Below are positions 1-9,244 of a stretch of DNA of 64,000 bases, one piece after another (the stretch's first letter is position 1; each line of letters begins with the position of its first letter). Source of the stretch: Paenibacillus plantiphilus (GTDB lineage Bacteria; Bacillota; Bacilli; Paenibacillales; Paenibacillaceae); contig NZ_CAKMMF010000014.1 in the NCBI RefSeq assembly GCF_927798095.1, positions 106,184-170,183 on the forward strand, in the 5' to 3' direction. The translations under genes and the position numbers were made by a program. A model generated the notes under the pieces. The model saw nothing but the letters and a program-made list of their open reading frames with translations. It had not been told where the DNA came from and did no database searches.

Positions 1-1562
1 CCATTCGTATTATCTCCCAGCCCGCAGTTCATCGGCTGCTCCTCATTGAGCTCGAAGCCTGTAGCGATGAAAGGTATCGCATTGGGCAGGAAGCCATTGA
101 ACACCCCGATCATACGCGCCAGCCCAACACCGCCCCGGCTCGTAATTCTCGGTGTATCTGCTGTTTCCGCACAGGCGAAAATATGAATTTCCAGCTCCGG
201 CAGATCACGAATATAGGACAGCAGATTCTCCTTCGTAATCTCTGTCATAACGTTCCAGCCGCTTCCGAGCATAATATTATAGCCGGATTTCGCCGCCTTC
301 CTATGATTGCGGTTGAACAAATCCTCGCTGATCAATAGTGCGCCCGGGCGCTTGGCCTTGATCGTCCCGAATATTTCTTCCAGCAGCGGTATCGGCAGAA
401 CATGGCCAATATCAATACGGAACCCGTCGATGCCGTACGTATCCAGATTGAAATGAATGGCATTAATCAAGTAATCCCATAGCTCCCGATTCGGCCTCTC
501 CGCAGGATAATAATTGCATTTGATCGTATCGAACAGCACATAAGGCGCTTGATCCGGCTTGATCAACGATTTCGTGTGCGGGGCAAAATCATGGTACAAG
601 CGCAGGAAGGTAATGTCGGTCCATATCGGTTGCGTATCATTCACCCAGTCTGAATGAGCAGGCGATGTCGTGATTCCCATCTCATTCTCGACCAGCGTCA
701 AAATTTCTTCGCCCGTCTCCTTTGCACGCTCCTGAAGACGAGACCAGAGCTGAGGATTCAGCACGTTCGGCGGCTGCGAGAATTGCTCCAGGAATGGTGC
801 TGTCTCCTTGCTCCGATACACGGTCTCCACCTTGTCCGGCGTACACTCTTCGAATGGAGCCAGCTCTGGAATATGGGGCAGCCGAAAGCTGTCGAATGCA
901 TCCTTGCGCATCCAATATACCCAATCGGGATGCTCCAGAATAACCTCGCTGTTCCTTGCTGTAACACGAGGAATAAAGTCGACCGTAACACGTATATCGA
1001 GCAGATGACAAGCCTCCACAAGCGCGGCAAACTCATCATGAATCGTCAGCTGCTCCATTCCCTCCAGAAGCTCGTCATGCAGATTGGGATCAAGCTCGAA
1101 CAACGATTGTACCGCATAGGGCGAGCCGATATCGCCCTTCAAATGCATTTGGCTATAACGGGTAACGGGGAGCACATAAAGAATGTTGACCCCCATTTCC
1201 TTGAGAAGAGGCAGAAGCAGCATCATCCTCAGAAAGGTCCCCGATTCGATCTCCCCGTCATGATCATAATCCCACGCAGTAGAATAACGAAGCAGCGAAG
1301 AATAGATGATGCTCTCATCCAGATTAGCGGCTTCACCTTTTGAATAAGCGGCTGAGGCTCCCTCAATATACTTCAGATGCCGGGCGAAGAAATCGAAAGC
1401 AGCAACTTTAATTTCCCCTTCCCGCTCCTCCAATATTTCACGATAGCCGCAAACGTTCCAGATTGCGGGAATCCAAAAGATGTCCTTCCGTACATCGCTG
1501 TTCGAAGAAAGGAAATCAACAATTCTCTTTAATGGCGTCAATTCCGATACCGTCGTCATCAT
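1..1562 (-). CDS. GH13 alpha-amylase-family glycosidase (3' end beyond window)
   Basis: The frame opens at 1562 (ATG-ATG, the second codon also possible) behind GAGGAG with 6 nt spacing and stays open to the left edge, giving 520 visible residues. There is no signal peptide, so the enzyme should be cytoplasmic. GH13 hallmarks are the beta-4 motif GIDGFRIDIGH, with the nucleophile Asp codon at 411-413 (residue 384), and LLISEDLF, with the likely acid/base Glu codon at 324-326 (residue 413). The first conserved region reads VDFIPRV and lacks the usual Asn-His pair. An N-terminal stretch of about 100 residues does not look like a standard CBM. The family acts on alpha-glucosidic bonds; the exact substrate cannot be read. 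It lies 244 bp downstream of the MATE gene on the same strand and may have its own promoter, though I see no strong one. An inverted repeat, ACAATGC-GA-GCATTGT (1758-1773), sits in that gap. Confidence 0.85.
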   Translation of the reverse strand, partial: MMTTVSELTPLKRIVDFLSSNSDVRKDIFWIPAIWNVCGYREILEEREGEIKVAAFDFFARHLKYIEGASAAYSKGEAANLDESIIYSSLLRYSTAWDYDHDGEIESGTFLRMMLLLPLLKEMGVNILYVLPVTRYSQMHLKGDIGSPYAVQSLFELDPNLHDELLEGMEQLTIHDEFAALVEACHLLDIRVTVDFIPRVTARNSEVILEHPDWVYWMRKDAFDSFRLPHIPELAPFEECTPDKVETVYRSKETAPFLEQFSQPPNVLNPQLWSRLQERAKETGEEILTLVENEMGITTSPAHSDWVNDTQPIWTDITFLRLYHDFAPHTKSLIKPDQAPYVLFDTIKCNYYPAERPNRELWDYLINAIHFNLDTYGIDGFRIDIGHVLPIPLLEEIFGTIKAKRPGALLISEDLFNRNHRKAAKSGYNIMLGSGWNVMTEITKENLLSYIRDLPELEIHIFACAETADTPRITSRGGVGLARMIGVFNGFLPNAIPFIATGFELNEEQPMNCGLGDNTN

Positions 1563-1806
1563 TACCCTCTCCTCATCGTTGTCTATTGGGTTGTTCTCTC
1601 TATTTAGTATGGTGATGCTCCTATTCCTCATTTTCTTTTTATATAATTTGACGATTGAAATGAACCGACATGCCGTATTTATGAATCGCCAAAAAGAGGA
1701 CGAATCTGTCCCCGCTATTCCAGCATCGTGAAGAGAAAGCAGAAGGAATACGAATGCACAATGCGAGCATTGTTGACCGAATCCCCTCTGTCTTGAATAT
1801 TGACGA

Positions 1807-3174
1807 TTAAGCTGATATATTATCCACCAAATTTCTCATCCATTTGCGTGAATTGATTCGCACTAATCCGAATACGAAGCGTACGACCTCCTCCAAGGAC
1901 AGGAAGAAGTATACCCAGAATACAGGCTGCTTCCAGACGAAGGACAGCAGCAGGCCAAGCGGCACACCGATCAGCCATGTCGTAGACGACTCCAGCTTGA
2001 AGATGAATTTGCTGTCGCCGCCGCTCTGCAGAATGCCGCCCGCAATAATCATATTGGCGACCTTCACCCACATAATTGCGGCAAACACCCAAATGACATA
2101 GACGCTCAACTGGCTCGCTTCGTCCGAGATATTGAACGCCTTCACATAGAATGGAGACATAGCTGCAATAATGCCGCCCATGACCACTGAGATGACAATC
2201 CCGAATCGAATGAATCGTTTCGCATAATCAAGCGCCGAATCATTCTCACCGGCCCCCAGCTTATTGCCCACAATAACGGCAGCAGCTCCGGATAATCCAG
2301 ACAGCAGTCCGATCGTTAATCCCTGCAGCGGGAATGTGATCGTCATTGCCGTCATTTCAACAGTCCCCATCCGGCTGTAAATGATCGCATAAACCGCCTC
2401 GCCCAGAACCCATACCAGCTCCGTGAGAATGATCGGGTAGGTCGTTTGGAAGAACTTCTTCACCAGCGGTCCCGAAACTCGGAACAGGTATTTGACTTCC
2501 ACAGAACCAGGCAATCGGAACCAGTACACCGCGCCAATGATCAACAGACATTCTATAATTCGTGCGATGACGGTAGCATAGGCCGAGCCTTCAAGGCCCA
2601 TCTCGGGAAATCCGAAATTCCCGTAGATTAATAGATAGTTTAGAATGATATTCAGAACGACAACAGCCAAGCTCACATACATCGGAAATTTGACATGTCC
2701 GGTGCTGCGGAGAATAGCCGAATACATCATCGTAAGCATCGTCGGTACATAGCTGATCGCTACAACCTTCAAGAATATATGTCCGTTCTCTGTCACATTC
2801 GTATCTGTCGTAAACAGGCCGAGACAAAATTCCGGATAGAAGAATACGGCAATACTGAACGCTAAAGAGAGCACCGTGCCCGCCATCAATCCAAAGCCGA
2901 GCAGCTGTGAAATACTCTTCGTATCCTTGCTTCCCCAGAATTGCGCCGCGAAGATTGATACCCCTGTTGCCAGACCCGCCAATACAACAGCTATAATACT
3001 GTAAATCTTGCTCGCCATTCCCACAGAGGCTATAGCGACATCACCAAGCTGTCCGACCATAAGCTGGTCCGTTAAATACAGTACAGCCATAATCAAGCTT
3101 TGCAGAGCGATAGGTACAGCGATTCTATAGAGATTGATGTAGAAATCCTTTTTGTTGTCCATACCTCTGTTCAT
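1807..3174 (-). CDS. MATE-family multidrug/metabolite exporter
   Basis: The 455-residue, strongly hydrophobic protein has about 12 membrane segments arranged as two similar halves. The N-terminal half has the MATE pattern IALQSLIMAVLYLTDQLMVG followed by QFWGSKD. MATE proteins export cationic drugs or metabolites using a Na+ or H+ gradient. The longest frame starts at 3174, 9 bp after the stop of the HAD gene. An alternative ATG (MDNKKDF) lies four codons on, preceded by CAGAGGT at very short spacing, so the exact start is open. The tight packing suggests it is the last gene of the 8607-1807 operon. The transported compound is unknown. Confidence 0.9.
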   Translation of the reverse strand: MNRGMDNKKDFYINLYRIAVPIALQSLIMAVLYLTDQLMVGQLGDVAIASVGMASKIYSIIAVVLAGLATGVSIFAAQFWGSKDTKSISQLLGFGLMAGTVLSLAFSIAVFFYPEFCLGLFTTDTNVTENGHIFLKVVAISYVPTMLTMMYSAILRSTGHVKFPMYVSLAVVVLNIILNYLLIYGNFGFPEMGLEGSAYATVIARIIECLLIIGAVYWFRLPGSVEVKYLFRVSGPLVKKFFQTTYPIILTELVWVLGEAVYAIIYSRMGTVEMTAMTITFPLQGLTIGLLSGLSGAAAVIVGNKLGAGENDSALDYAKRFIRFGIVISVVMGGIIAAMSPFYVKAFNISDEASQLSVYVIWVFAAIMWVKVANMIIAGGILQSGGDSKFIFKLESSTTWLIGVPLGLLLSFVWKQPVFWVYFFLSLEEVVRFVFGLVRINSRKWMRNLVDNISA

Positions 3175-3183
3175 CCTCGCATC

Positions 3184-3855
3184 TTATATTTCTATCCCTT
3201 TATCTATAATTTCTTCATAACTTGCGATGACCCGATCAGCATGCGACAGATCCTGCTTGCCGGAATTCGGATTATAATAGCCAACGCAAGTCATGCCGGC
3301 AGCCTTAGCCGCCGTAACCCCATGATGCGAATCTTCAATAACCAGACAGTCAGAAGGAGCAACGCCCAGCAGCTCGGCTGCACGGAGAAAAATATCCGGT
3401 GATGGCTTGCCATGACGAACCTGCTCTCCACTAACAACGACTTGAAAGTCGGACTTCAGTCCGACTTTCGTCAATATCGTGTCAATCAATGCCAGTGAAG
3501 ATGATGAAGCAAGTCCGATAGCAATGCCAGCCTCCCGTAAACTGTGGATAAGCGATACAACTCCTTCAATAGGCGACAGACTGACTTCATCAGCAATGGA
3601 CACAAGAATCTGCCCCTCGTGATTGGCCAGCAGTTCATCAACAGACAGCTCCAAACCATACTTACCCCTGAGCTGCTCCCACATCGTACGAAGCGGAATA
3701 CCTACATAAGCGTGATGCTCCTCTTCATTCAACGAGAAGCCATGAGAAGCGAATGAACGCTTCTCAATCTCGAAATAGAGCGGCTCACTGTCAACCAGCA
3801 CGCCATCCATATCGAAGATGACTGCTCGGGGTTCGAAGCGTTCGACTCTAACCAT
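3184..3855 (-). CDS. HAD-superfamily phosphatase, beta-phosphoglucomutase-like
   Basis: The 223-residue protein has all four HAD motifs: FDMDGVLVDSEP (nucleophile Asp15, acid/base Asp17), SSS near 117-119, Lys150 in GKPSP, and IEDSHHG (Glu174, Asp175). The alpha-helical cap between motifs I and II is that of the beta-phosphoglucomutase/PGP-like subgroup. Members either isomerise beta-glucose-1-phosphate or dephosphorylate small sugar phosphates. The neopullulanase-like enzyme in the same operon fits a maltodextrin role, but a house-cleaning phosphatase cannot be excluded. Its first 8 bp overlap the end of the RibD-like gene, which indicates translational coupling. Confidence 0.85.
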   Translation of the reverse strand: MVRVERFEPRAVIFDMDGVLVDSEPLYFEIEKRSFASHGFSLNEEEHHAYVGIPLRTMWEQLRGKYGLELSVDELLANHEGQILVSIADEVSLSPIEGVVSLIHSLREAGIAIGLASSSSLALIDTILTKVGLKSDFQVVVSGEQVRHGKPSPDIFLRAAELLGVAPSDCLVIEDSHHGVTAAKAAGMTCVGYYNPNSGKQDLSHADRVIASYEEIIDKGIEI

Positions 3856-4537
3856 GCATTGCAGCCTCGCCGACTCTGCATCCGGACTTTACATAGCGCA
3901 TCAAAGTATAGTTCTCCTTCGTCTGTACCTCCATGACCTTGAAGCGCTTGGTCAAATTAAGATCATGATAGCCTTCGCCATCAACCAGCGTAATATTAGA
4001 AGCGCCGCCGATAATGATAGGAAGCTGCATCAGAATGATTTCGTCAACCAGATTATGATCGAAGACATGCCAGTTAAGCAGACCTCCGCCCTCAACCATC
4101 AAGCTTTTGAATCCTAGCTGCTCCTCCAAAATAATGAACAGCCGCTCGAAATCGACCATCTCCTTGCCGCAAATAATGACTTCCTTGCCCAGCTCCTGAA
4201 TGGCGAGCGCCTTAATCGGGTCGAATCCCTCCTCAGTTGTCACGATAATCGTTCTGCCATCATCACGGAACACATTGCTATCCAGCGGAATATCCATCGA
4301 TCGGGTTGGAATAATCCGCGCAGGATTGTTGTTCTCTTCATAACGATTCGTCAGAAAAGGATTGTCTGTAAGAATGGTGTTCTTGCCTACCATGATGCCA
4401 TCCACTTGCCCGCGAAATTTATGAATATATTCCGTATCCTTTTGATTGAATAGCTGGAACAGCTCCTTGCTGGAATATCCTGATCCGAACGTCAATTTAC
4501 CATCTATCGAAATTTGGCTGAATATAGTTACTTTCAT
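3848..4537 (-). CDS. RibD C-terminal / dihydrofolate-reductase-fold reductase
   Basis: The 229-residue protein opens with MKVTIFSQISIDGKLT, the N-terminal strand and turn of the RibD-C/DHFR fold, and contains MVEGGGLLNWHVF and DEIILMQLPIIIGG, the matching late motifs of the pyrimidine-reductase family. The deaminase half of true RibD is absent and no other riboflavin genes are nearby. It is probably a stand-alone NAD(P)H-dependent reductase of unknown substrate. Its ATG overlaps the end of the upstream solute-binding homologue by 4 bp and its end overlaps the HAD gene by 8 bp. Confidence 0.8.
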   Translation of the reverse strand: MKVTIFSQISIDGKLTFGSGYSSKELFQLFNQKDTEYIHKFRGQVDGIMVGKNTILTDNPFLTNRYEENNNPARIIPTRSMDIPLDSNVFRDDGRTIIVTTEEGFDPIKALAIQELGKEVIICGKEMVDFERLFIILEEQLGFKSLMVEGGGLLNWHVFDHNLVDEIILMQLPIIIGGASNITLVDGEGYHDLNLTKRFKVMEVQTKENYTLMRYVKSGCRVGEAAMHG

Positions 4538-5715
4538 ACCGTCTCCATCTCCTCGTTGATCCGATTTTGTGTTGCTTCCAATTCCGTGATACTCTTATCC
4601 AAGCTCTGTTTCAATTCGATTAGCGCCTTCTCCGGCCCTTCGGCAAGCAGCACTTCGAGAGCAGCTGCCAGTGACACCCAGATCGTGATCATTATTGGAC
4701 TTACAGGCATAGAGCGGCATTCCTTGAGAAGTGATAGCACCTCTCTCTTATTCGGTGTGCTTATGAGCTCCAATTGTTCTAGAATAAGCTGGTTTGCAGG
4801 AATACGCTGTACACGATTCGCCCATAACAACTGGCATTCTTCGCTTAACATGAAACGGACAAAGGATTTGATATCATCGCTTGCTTCGGATGTCAGCGAA
4901 TGATTGGGAAATACCAAACCAATTGAAGAAGACATTGAAACCGAAGGGTTGCCTTGAATAGATGGAAGTCTGCCCACTGCCAGACGATCCTCCATATTGC
5001 GGCTCAGATGATTGAAAATCCATTCACCGCTAATGATCGCGCCAATCTTCCCGGCAATGAATTGCTCAAGAAGCTCAGTCGCTCCGTCAAGACTTATGAT
5101 TCGACCTGCTGCGGTTTGCTCAACTACGAACTCAAAGGCTTGTTCTACTTCTTCAGTCAGCAAATGAGGTCTGCCATCCTTCAGCGGCCATCCGCCGAAT
5201 GCGGTCAGAAAGGGTATGAAAACGTAAGCCTGCGACAGATCAGCGCCGAATGGCGTTATATCGTTCTTCAGCAGCTCTTCCGCTTGCGCCTCAATATCTT
5301 CCCACGATTGCGGCGCTTCACCATAAATTTCTTTATTGTAATAAAGCACCAAATGATTGCCCAATAGAATCGGGACGCCATATTGCTGATCTTCGAACTG
5401 CATCGTTGCCAGCGAAGCTTCAGATATAATGCCGCGATGCACATCCTCTGTAACGGGAGAATAGGCGCCGAGCTTCCTGTAGCTGGTCATGTCCGATGGG
5501 ACAAGAGCCATCTGCGCTCCTTCACCAGTTGCGCTAACGCTGCACAATCTCGCTCCAAGCTCAGCAATTCCCATCACCTCAGGAATGATCCTGCAATTAT
5601 GGCGTTCCGAATACAATTGACAAATCTCTTCCAGAACCTCAATGGATGTATCACTTGGACCATCAAATTCATGCCATATGGTTATTTCTTTCTTTTTCTC
5701 TATTTGTTCTCCCAT
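4534..5715 (-). CDS. MalE-like solute-binding-protein homologue without signal peptide
   Basis: The fold resembles family 1 sugar-binding proteins: KEITIWHEFDGPS at the start, YGVPILLGNHLVLYYNKEIY, a SWEDIEAQAEELL segment, GEWIFNHL, and a C-terminal helix carrying IMITIWVSLAAALEVLLA. I place the start at ATG 5715 because AAGGAGG lies 10 nt upstream; this gives 393 residues beginning MGEQIEKKKEITIW. Neither this start nor the upstream in-frame ATGs (5754, 5736) provides a hydrophobic signal or a lipobox Cys. The product should therefore stay in the cytoplasm, where it may sense or sequester a sugar rather than feed a transporter. No ABC permease genes are nearby. It overlaps the RibD-like gene by 4 bp. 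Confidence 0.8.
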   Translation of the reverse strand: MGEQIEKKKEITIWHEFDGPSDTSIEVLEEICQLYSERHNCRIIPEVMGIAELGARLCSVSATGEGAQMALVPSDMTSYRKLGAYSPVTEDVHRGIISEASLATMQFEDQQYGVPILLGNHLVLYYNKEIYGEAPQSWEDIEAQAEELLKNDITPFGADLSQAYVFIPFLTAFGGWPLKDGRPHLLTEEVEQAFEFVVEQTAAGRIISLDGATELLEQFIAGKIGAIISGEWIFNHLSRNMEDRLAVGRLPSIQGNPSVSMSSSIGLVFPNHSLTSEASDDIKSFVRFMLSEECQLLWANRVQRIPANQLILEQLELISTPNKREVLSLLKECRSMPVSPIMITIWVSLAAALEVLLAEGPEKALIELKQSLDKSITELEATQNRINEEMETV

Positions 5716-5774
5716 CCTATATACGCCTCCTTGCATGATTGACCTGGATATCATCCGCCTATCTGTATGTTGTA

Positions 5775-6818
5775 TTAGGGTGCAAAAACAGTTTTAATCG
5801 TTTCACTCACTACCTTGAAACGGGAATTAAGATCATATCCCAGCAGTTCATGAATGGCTTCCTCATGCTCATCGAGCTTATATTTTCTGGTGACCAGCTT
5901 CTCTAGTCCCGTCATTCGTCCAGCTAGATGAAGCGCCGGCTCGAACATTTGCCGGTACTCTCCTGCTCCGATAATCTTCACGCCGTTCTGGATATATTTT
6001 GTCGGCGAGAAGGTATACTCATACGTCCCGTTAATTCCGAAAGGAACGATTCTGCCGCCCCTGTCAATCCATCGATCCGCCGTCTCCAGCTGATTGCCGA
6101 CCGTGTCGATGATGACATCGAACTTGCGCCCATCCAGCAGTGTGGATACATAATCCTCATTCAGTTGATCCGGGGTTATCGCAATATCAGCGATCGTCTC
6201 AGAGAAGCTAAGGCGGTAAGGATTGGGCTCCGTAGCTACCGTCAACCGTGTTCTGAGCGCCCTGCTGACCATCTGGCACAGAATGCCCATCGGACCTGAT
6301 CCAAGAATGAGAACGGCATCGTTCTGCGTGACATTCGCCTCTAGAAAGTTATGAAGCACACAAGCCAGCGGCTCAATCAGAACAGCGGCTTCAAAGCTCA
6401 TAGAGTCGGGAATGCGATGGACAAACCGACGATCGATAACGAAATACTCAGCGAACGTTCCCGGCGCGTTCAAGCCCGAAATGACCATCCCGCTGCCATC
6501 TGTCCCCAAGCATAGATGCGGCTGATCCTTGCCGCAGAAGTAGCATTGACCGCAGCTTTGGTTAGGATCAATCACGACCCGATCACCGACGCGTATCCCT
6601 GATACCTGCTCGCCGATCTCTGTGACGATGCCGACTGCCTCATGTCCTCGAATGACATCCGGGACGCCTTCTTCCTTGCCCGTAATTACCGCCAGATCAG
6701 TACCGCATATACCAGTCAGTCGAATCTGAATTTTCACATCAGTCGGCGTTCCAATTTGCGGTTCTTCTCTCTGATCCAGCTCCAGTAGGTTATTCCTTGT
6801 CCAGACTAATGCCTCCAC
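5775..6818 (-). CDS. Zinc-dependent MDR-family alcohol/polyol dehydrogenase
   Basis: A GTG start at 6818 is chosen because GGAGGTGG lies 8 nt upstream and the resulting N-terminus, MEALVWTRNN, is typical of the family; the ATGs at 6833 and 6920 have no comparable site. The 347-residue protein has catalytic zinc ligands Cys38 (GICGTD) and His59-Glu60 (GHE), a structural zinc cluster at Cys89, Cys92, Cys95 and Cys103, and the Rossmann turn GSGPMG near 173-178. Such enzymes oxidise secondary alcohols or polyols with NAD(P)+. The gene starts 40 bp after the neopullulanase-like gene, consistent with a sugar or polyol substrate. The specific substrate is unknown. Confidence 0.9.
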   Translation of the reverse strand: MEALVWTRNNLLELDQREEPQIGTPTDVKIQIRLTGICGTDLAVITGKEEGVPDVIRGHEAVGIVTEIGEQVSGIRVGDRVVIDPNQSCGQCYFCGKDQPHLCLGTDGSGMVISGLNAPGTFAEYFVIDRRFVHRIPDSMSFEAAVLIEPLACVLHNFLEANVTQNDAVLILGSGPMGILCQMVSRALRTRLTVATEPNPYRLSFSETIADIAITPDQLNEDYVSTLLDGRKFDVIIDTVGNQLETADRWIDRGGRIVPFGINGTYEYTFSPTKYIQNGVKIIGAGEYRQMFEPALHLAGRMTGLEKLVTRKYKLDEHEEAIHELLGYDLNSRFKVVSETIKTVFAP

Positions 6819-6858
6819 ATCGTCCACCTCCATAGTGTAACAACTATACAATGGCGGA

Positions 6859-8607
6859 TTAAGAACCTGAGCGAAACATCCTGTACCCGTAGCCGGGCAA
6901 TGATATCTCAAGCTCACCATTCATTGCTTCAACGCTCGTCCCTGTCCAAATCTCTTGCCAATGAGGACTGGAAGCTGCAATTGCAAGCTTCGCGGGTTCG
7001 GGACTAGCATTCATTACAACAATGAACCGGTTCCCATTATCCCATCTCTCATAAGCCAATCTATTATCTCTCTCTTTAGCATGAATAAACCGGAATCGGC
7101 CAGTACGCAGCGCCGGATACTCCTGACGCAATTTAATCATCGCCTGATAAAACTGGAATAGATCGCGGTTCTGTCCGCTTTCATCCCAGATCATGCATTT
7201 CCGGTTATCCGGGTCGTTCCCGCCAGTCAAGCCAATCTCATCCCCGTAATAAATGCAAGGTGCGCCATAATAAGTGAATTGGAAGATCACTGCCAGCTTT
7301 GATTGCTCGATATTGCCGCCGCACAGCGTTATCAGCCTTGGCGTATCATGGCTTCCCAGCACTTGAAAGGATGCTTCGACAGCCTGCAGCGGATAAGCAG
7401 CCAATTGAGCGCCAATTGAATCTGCAAACTCCTTGCCATCTATGACATGCCGGGCAAAAAACTTAATAACGCTGTCTCTCACCGGATAATTCATAACGGC
7501 ATCCAATTGATCTCCGCAAAGCCATGCCATGGAATCATGCATGATTTCGCCAACAATGTAAGCATCCGGTTTAGCCGCCTTGACGACCTCCCGCAGCTTG
7601 CGCCAGAAGCGATGGTCAACCTCATTCGCCACATCCAGCCGATAGCCGTCAACATCCGCCGTTCGTATCCAATAATCCGCAATATTCAGCAAATAATCGC
7701 TTACCTCCGGATTGGAGGTATTGAACTTTGGCAAATTAGGCTCGAAGCTGAATGTCTCGTACGCGGACCCCTTCTCCATACTCCGCAAGGGCCACTGCTT
7801 AACGAGAAACCAATCTGCATAACGCGACCTCACCCCTTTCTCCAGCACATCAACGAATGGCGGAAAAGCATTGCCGCTGTGGTTGAACACGATGTCGAGA
7901 AGCACCCGGATACCGCGCTTATGACAGGCTTCCACAAGCTCCTTCAACAATTTGTTCGTGCCGAAATGCGAATCAACCTTCAAATAATCCTTTGTATCAT
8001 ATTTGTGATTCGTATCCGCTTCGAACAACGGTGTAAAATAAATCGCATTGACGCCCAGCAGCTCCAAGTGGTCAAGATGATCCATAACCCCCTGCAAATC
8101 GCCGCCAAAGTAATTGTTCCCTTCCGGCTTTCCTCCCCAAGCCTCCGTAATGGCAGGGTTTCTGGACGGATCTCCATTGGCAAACCGTTCCGGGAAAATC
8201 TGATAGAAGACGGCATCCTTCACCCATTCCGGGGTTTGAAACACATCGGCTGCATTCAGATAGGGGTATTCGAAATTACCGTCCGAATTGTCGGAAGGGA
8301 CAGCCTTGCACCAACGTTCGCCATAAAACAATTGTTCATCGCCGGATTGCAGGTGAAACCGATAGCTTAATCGTCTGAACGGAGGCTGCACAGTCGTTTC
8401 CCAGTAGTCGAACAAACTGTCCGAAGTCAGCTTTATCATACACCCCCTGTTCTCTGTGTTGTCCCAATCATACTTATCTCCGTAACAGACGCTTGCCGAC
8501 TCTATGTCGTCTCTTTTCGTACGTAAACGAAGATAAATCGTTGATTGGTCATAGGCAAATGCCCAATTCTGCTTGTGACGATGATACAGCGCTTCATGAT
8601 TCATCAC
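6859..8607 (-). CDS. GH13 neopullulanase/cyclomaltodextrinase-like alpha-glycosidase
   Basis: The 582-residue protein has the length and architecture of intracellular maltogenic amylase, neopullulanase and cyclomaltodextrinase enzymes. An N-terminal beta-domain (about 1-115, CBM34-like) precedes the catalytic barrel starting at DAVFYQIFPERFANGD. Conserved GH13 regions are DIVFNH (238-243), GYRLDVANEVDH (nucleophile Asp325), IVGEIMHD (acid/base Glu354) and LGSHDTPR (His420-Asp421). There is no signal peptide, so it should cut imported malto-oligosaccharides or cyclodextrins in the cytoplasm. Translation starts at GTG 8607 or the next codon ATG 8604, behind AAAGGGGGGG. It appears to be the first gene of the operon running to the MATE gene. 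Confidence 0.92.
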   Translation of the reverse strand: MMNHEALYHRHKQNWAFAYDQSTIYLRLRTKRDDIESASVCYGDKYDWDNTENRGCMIKLTSDSLFDYWETTVQPPFRRLSYRFHLQSGDEQLFYGERWCKAVPSDNSDGNFEYPYLNAADVFQTPEWVKDAVFYQIFPERFANGDPSRNPAITEAWGGKPEGNNYFGGDLQGVMDHLDHLELLGVNAIYFTPLFEADTNHKYDTKDYLKVDSHFGTNKLLKELVEACHKRGIRVLLDIVFNHSGNAFPPFVDVLEKGVRSRYADWFLVKQWPLRSMEKGSAYETFSFEPNLPKFNTSNPEVSDYLLNIADYWIRTADVDGYRLDVANEVDHRFWRKLREVVKAAKPDAYIVGEIMHDSMAWLCGDQLDAVMNYPVRDSVIKFFARHVIDGKEFADSIGAQLAAYPLQAVEASFQVLGSHDTPRLITLCGGNIEQSKLAVIFQFTYYGAPCIYYGDEIGLTGGNDPDNRKCMIWDESGQNRDLFQFYQAMIKLRQEYPALRTGRFRFIHAKERDNRLAYERWDNGNRFIVVMNASPEPAKLAIAASSPHWQEIWTGTSVEAMNGELEISLPGYGYRMFRSGS

Positions 8608-8642
8608 GGCCCCCCCTTTCAGTGCTGTACCTTAAGGCAAAA

Positions 8643-8680
8643 GGCACAACCCGTAATTCACTCATCCGTGAGGTTGTACC
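8643..8680 (-). promoter_or_regulatory. Leader hairpin, possible attenuator of the neopullulanase operon
   Basis: On the minus strand, GGTACAACC and GGTTGTGCC form a 9-bp stem with one G-U pair around a 20-nt loop, followed directly by TTTTGCCTT. It lies between the candidate promoter and the GTG start, 35 bp upstream of the gene. The shape is that of a weak intrinsic terminator in a 5' leader. Whether an antiterminator alternative exists is not evident. Confidence 0.4.
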
Positions 8681-8762
8681 TAGAGGTAACATGGCCTTTT
8701 AATTTTTTCCAATACTTAACCATATTATTGCTTGTGATTGACTTAGCGCTGCTGTACTCCCA

Positions 8763-8791
8763 TCTTAATAGAACGGGTCAAACTCTGTCAA
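8763..8791 (-). promoter_or_regulatory. Candidate sigma-A promoter for the neopullulanase operon
   Basis: On the minus strand a perfect TTGACA -35 box (8786-8791) is followed 17 nt later by TTAAGA (8763-8768), or 15 nt later by TATTAA (8765-8770). It sits about 155 bp upstream of the neopullulanase-like start and upstream of the leader hairpin. Confidence 0.45.
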
Positions 8792-8876
8792 TCTTTACTA
8801 TTTATCGTCTATAAACCTATGTATTAGATATGTTTTAGCTATTGACTTTATATTAATTAGTTCTAAATACCTATTG

Positions 8877-8892
8877 GTGAATACGCTTACAT
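8877..8892 (-). promoter_or_regulatory. cre box (CcpA catabolite-repression site)
   Basis: Minus-strand ATGTAAGCGTATTCAC matches the published consensus WTGNNARCGNWWWCAW at all but the last position. It lies about 90 bp upstream of the candidate promoter of a malto-oligosaccharide gene set, which is a sensible target for glucose repression by CcpA. Confidence 0.5.
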
Positions 8893-9244
8893 TCTCTTCC
8901 ATAAATTACATCTGAATGAATGCGTTTTCTTTGTAAACCCTCTATCTTTCGTTTTGTTTCACAACGATTTCATTTCTATTTCAAATTGATTGCGCATGCT
9001 GAATGCAAGCCTTTTCATCCAACATATTGTCTGAAATTTCTATAAATTTACAAGACCGAGTTTGTTCAGCAGCTAATTGAAGTGAATCGTGAAGTTTCAG
9101 AAAACTGTCTGCAGCACATAATGGAAATTTGGGTATTTGGGATCACTTCTGAACTCATACCTCCGGCTCAAATGAAGAAATATGTCAGATCTTGCGTCCT
9201 CAAAAATTTCAATTTCAATACATTTGCTTGGAAATCAGACGAAT
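8893..9244. other. Intergenic AT-rich stretch, no convincing gene
   Basis: This is the remainder of the gap between the DUF5680-like gene and the neopullulanase operon. A short plus-strand frame around 9030-9306 reads somewhat like protein, but it has no ribosome binding site and runs into the antisense of the next gene. I see nothing else of note. Confidence 0.4.

Noticed and set aside
6819..6920. Longer start of the alcohol dehydrogenase
   Set aside because: It would overlap the end of the neopullulanase-like gene. GTG 6818 has the proper ribosome binding site and the family N-terminus.
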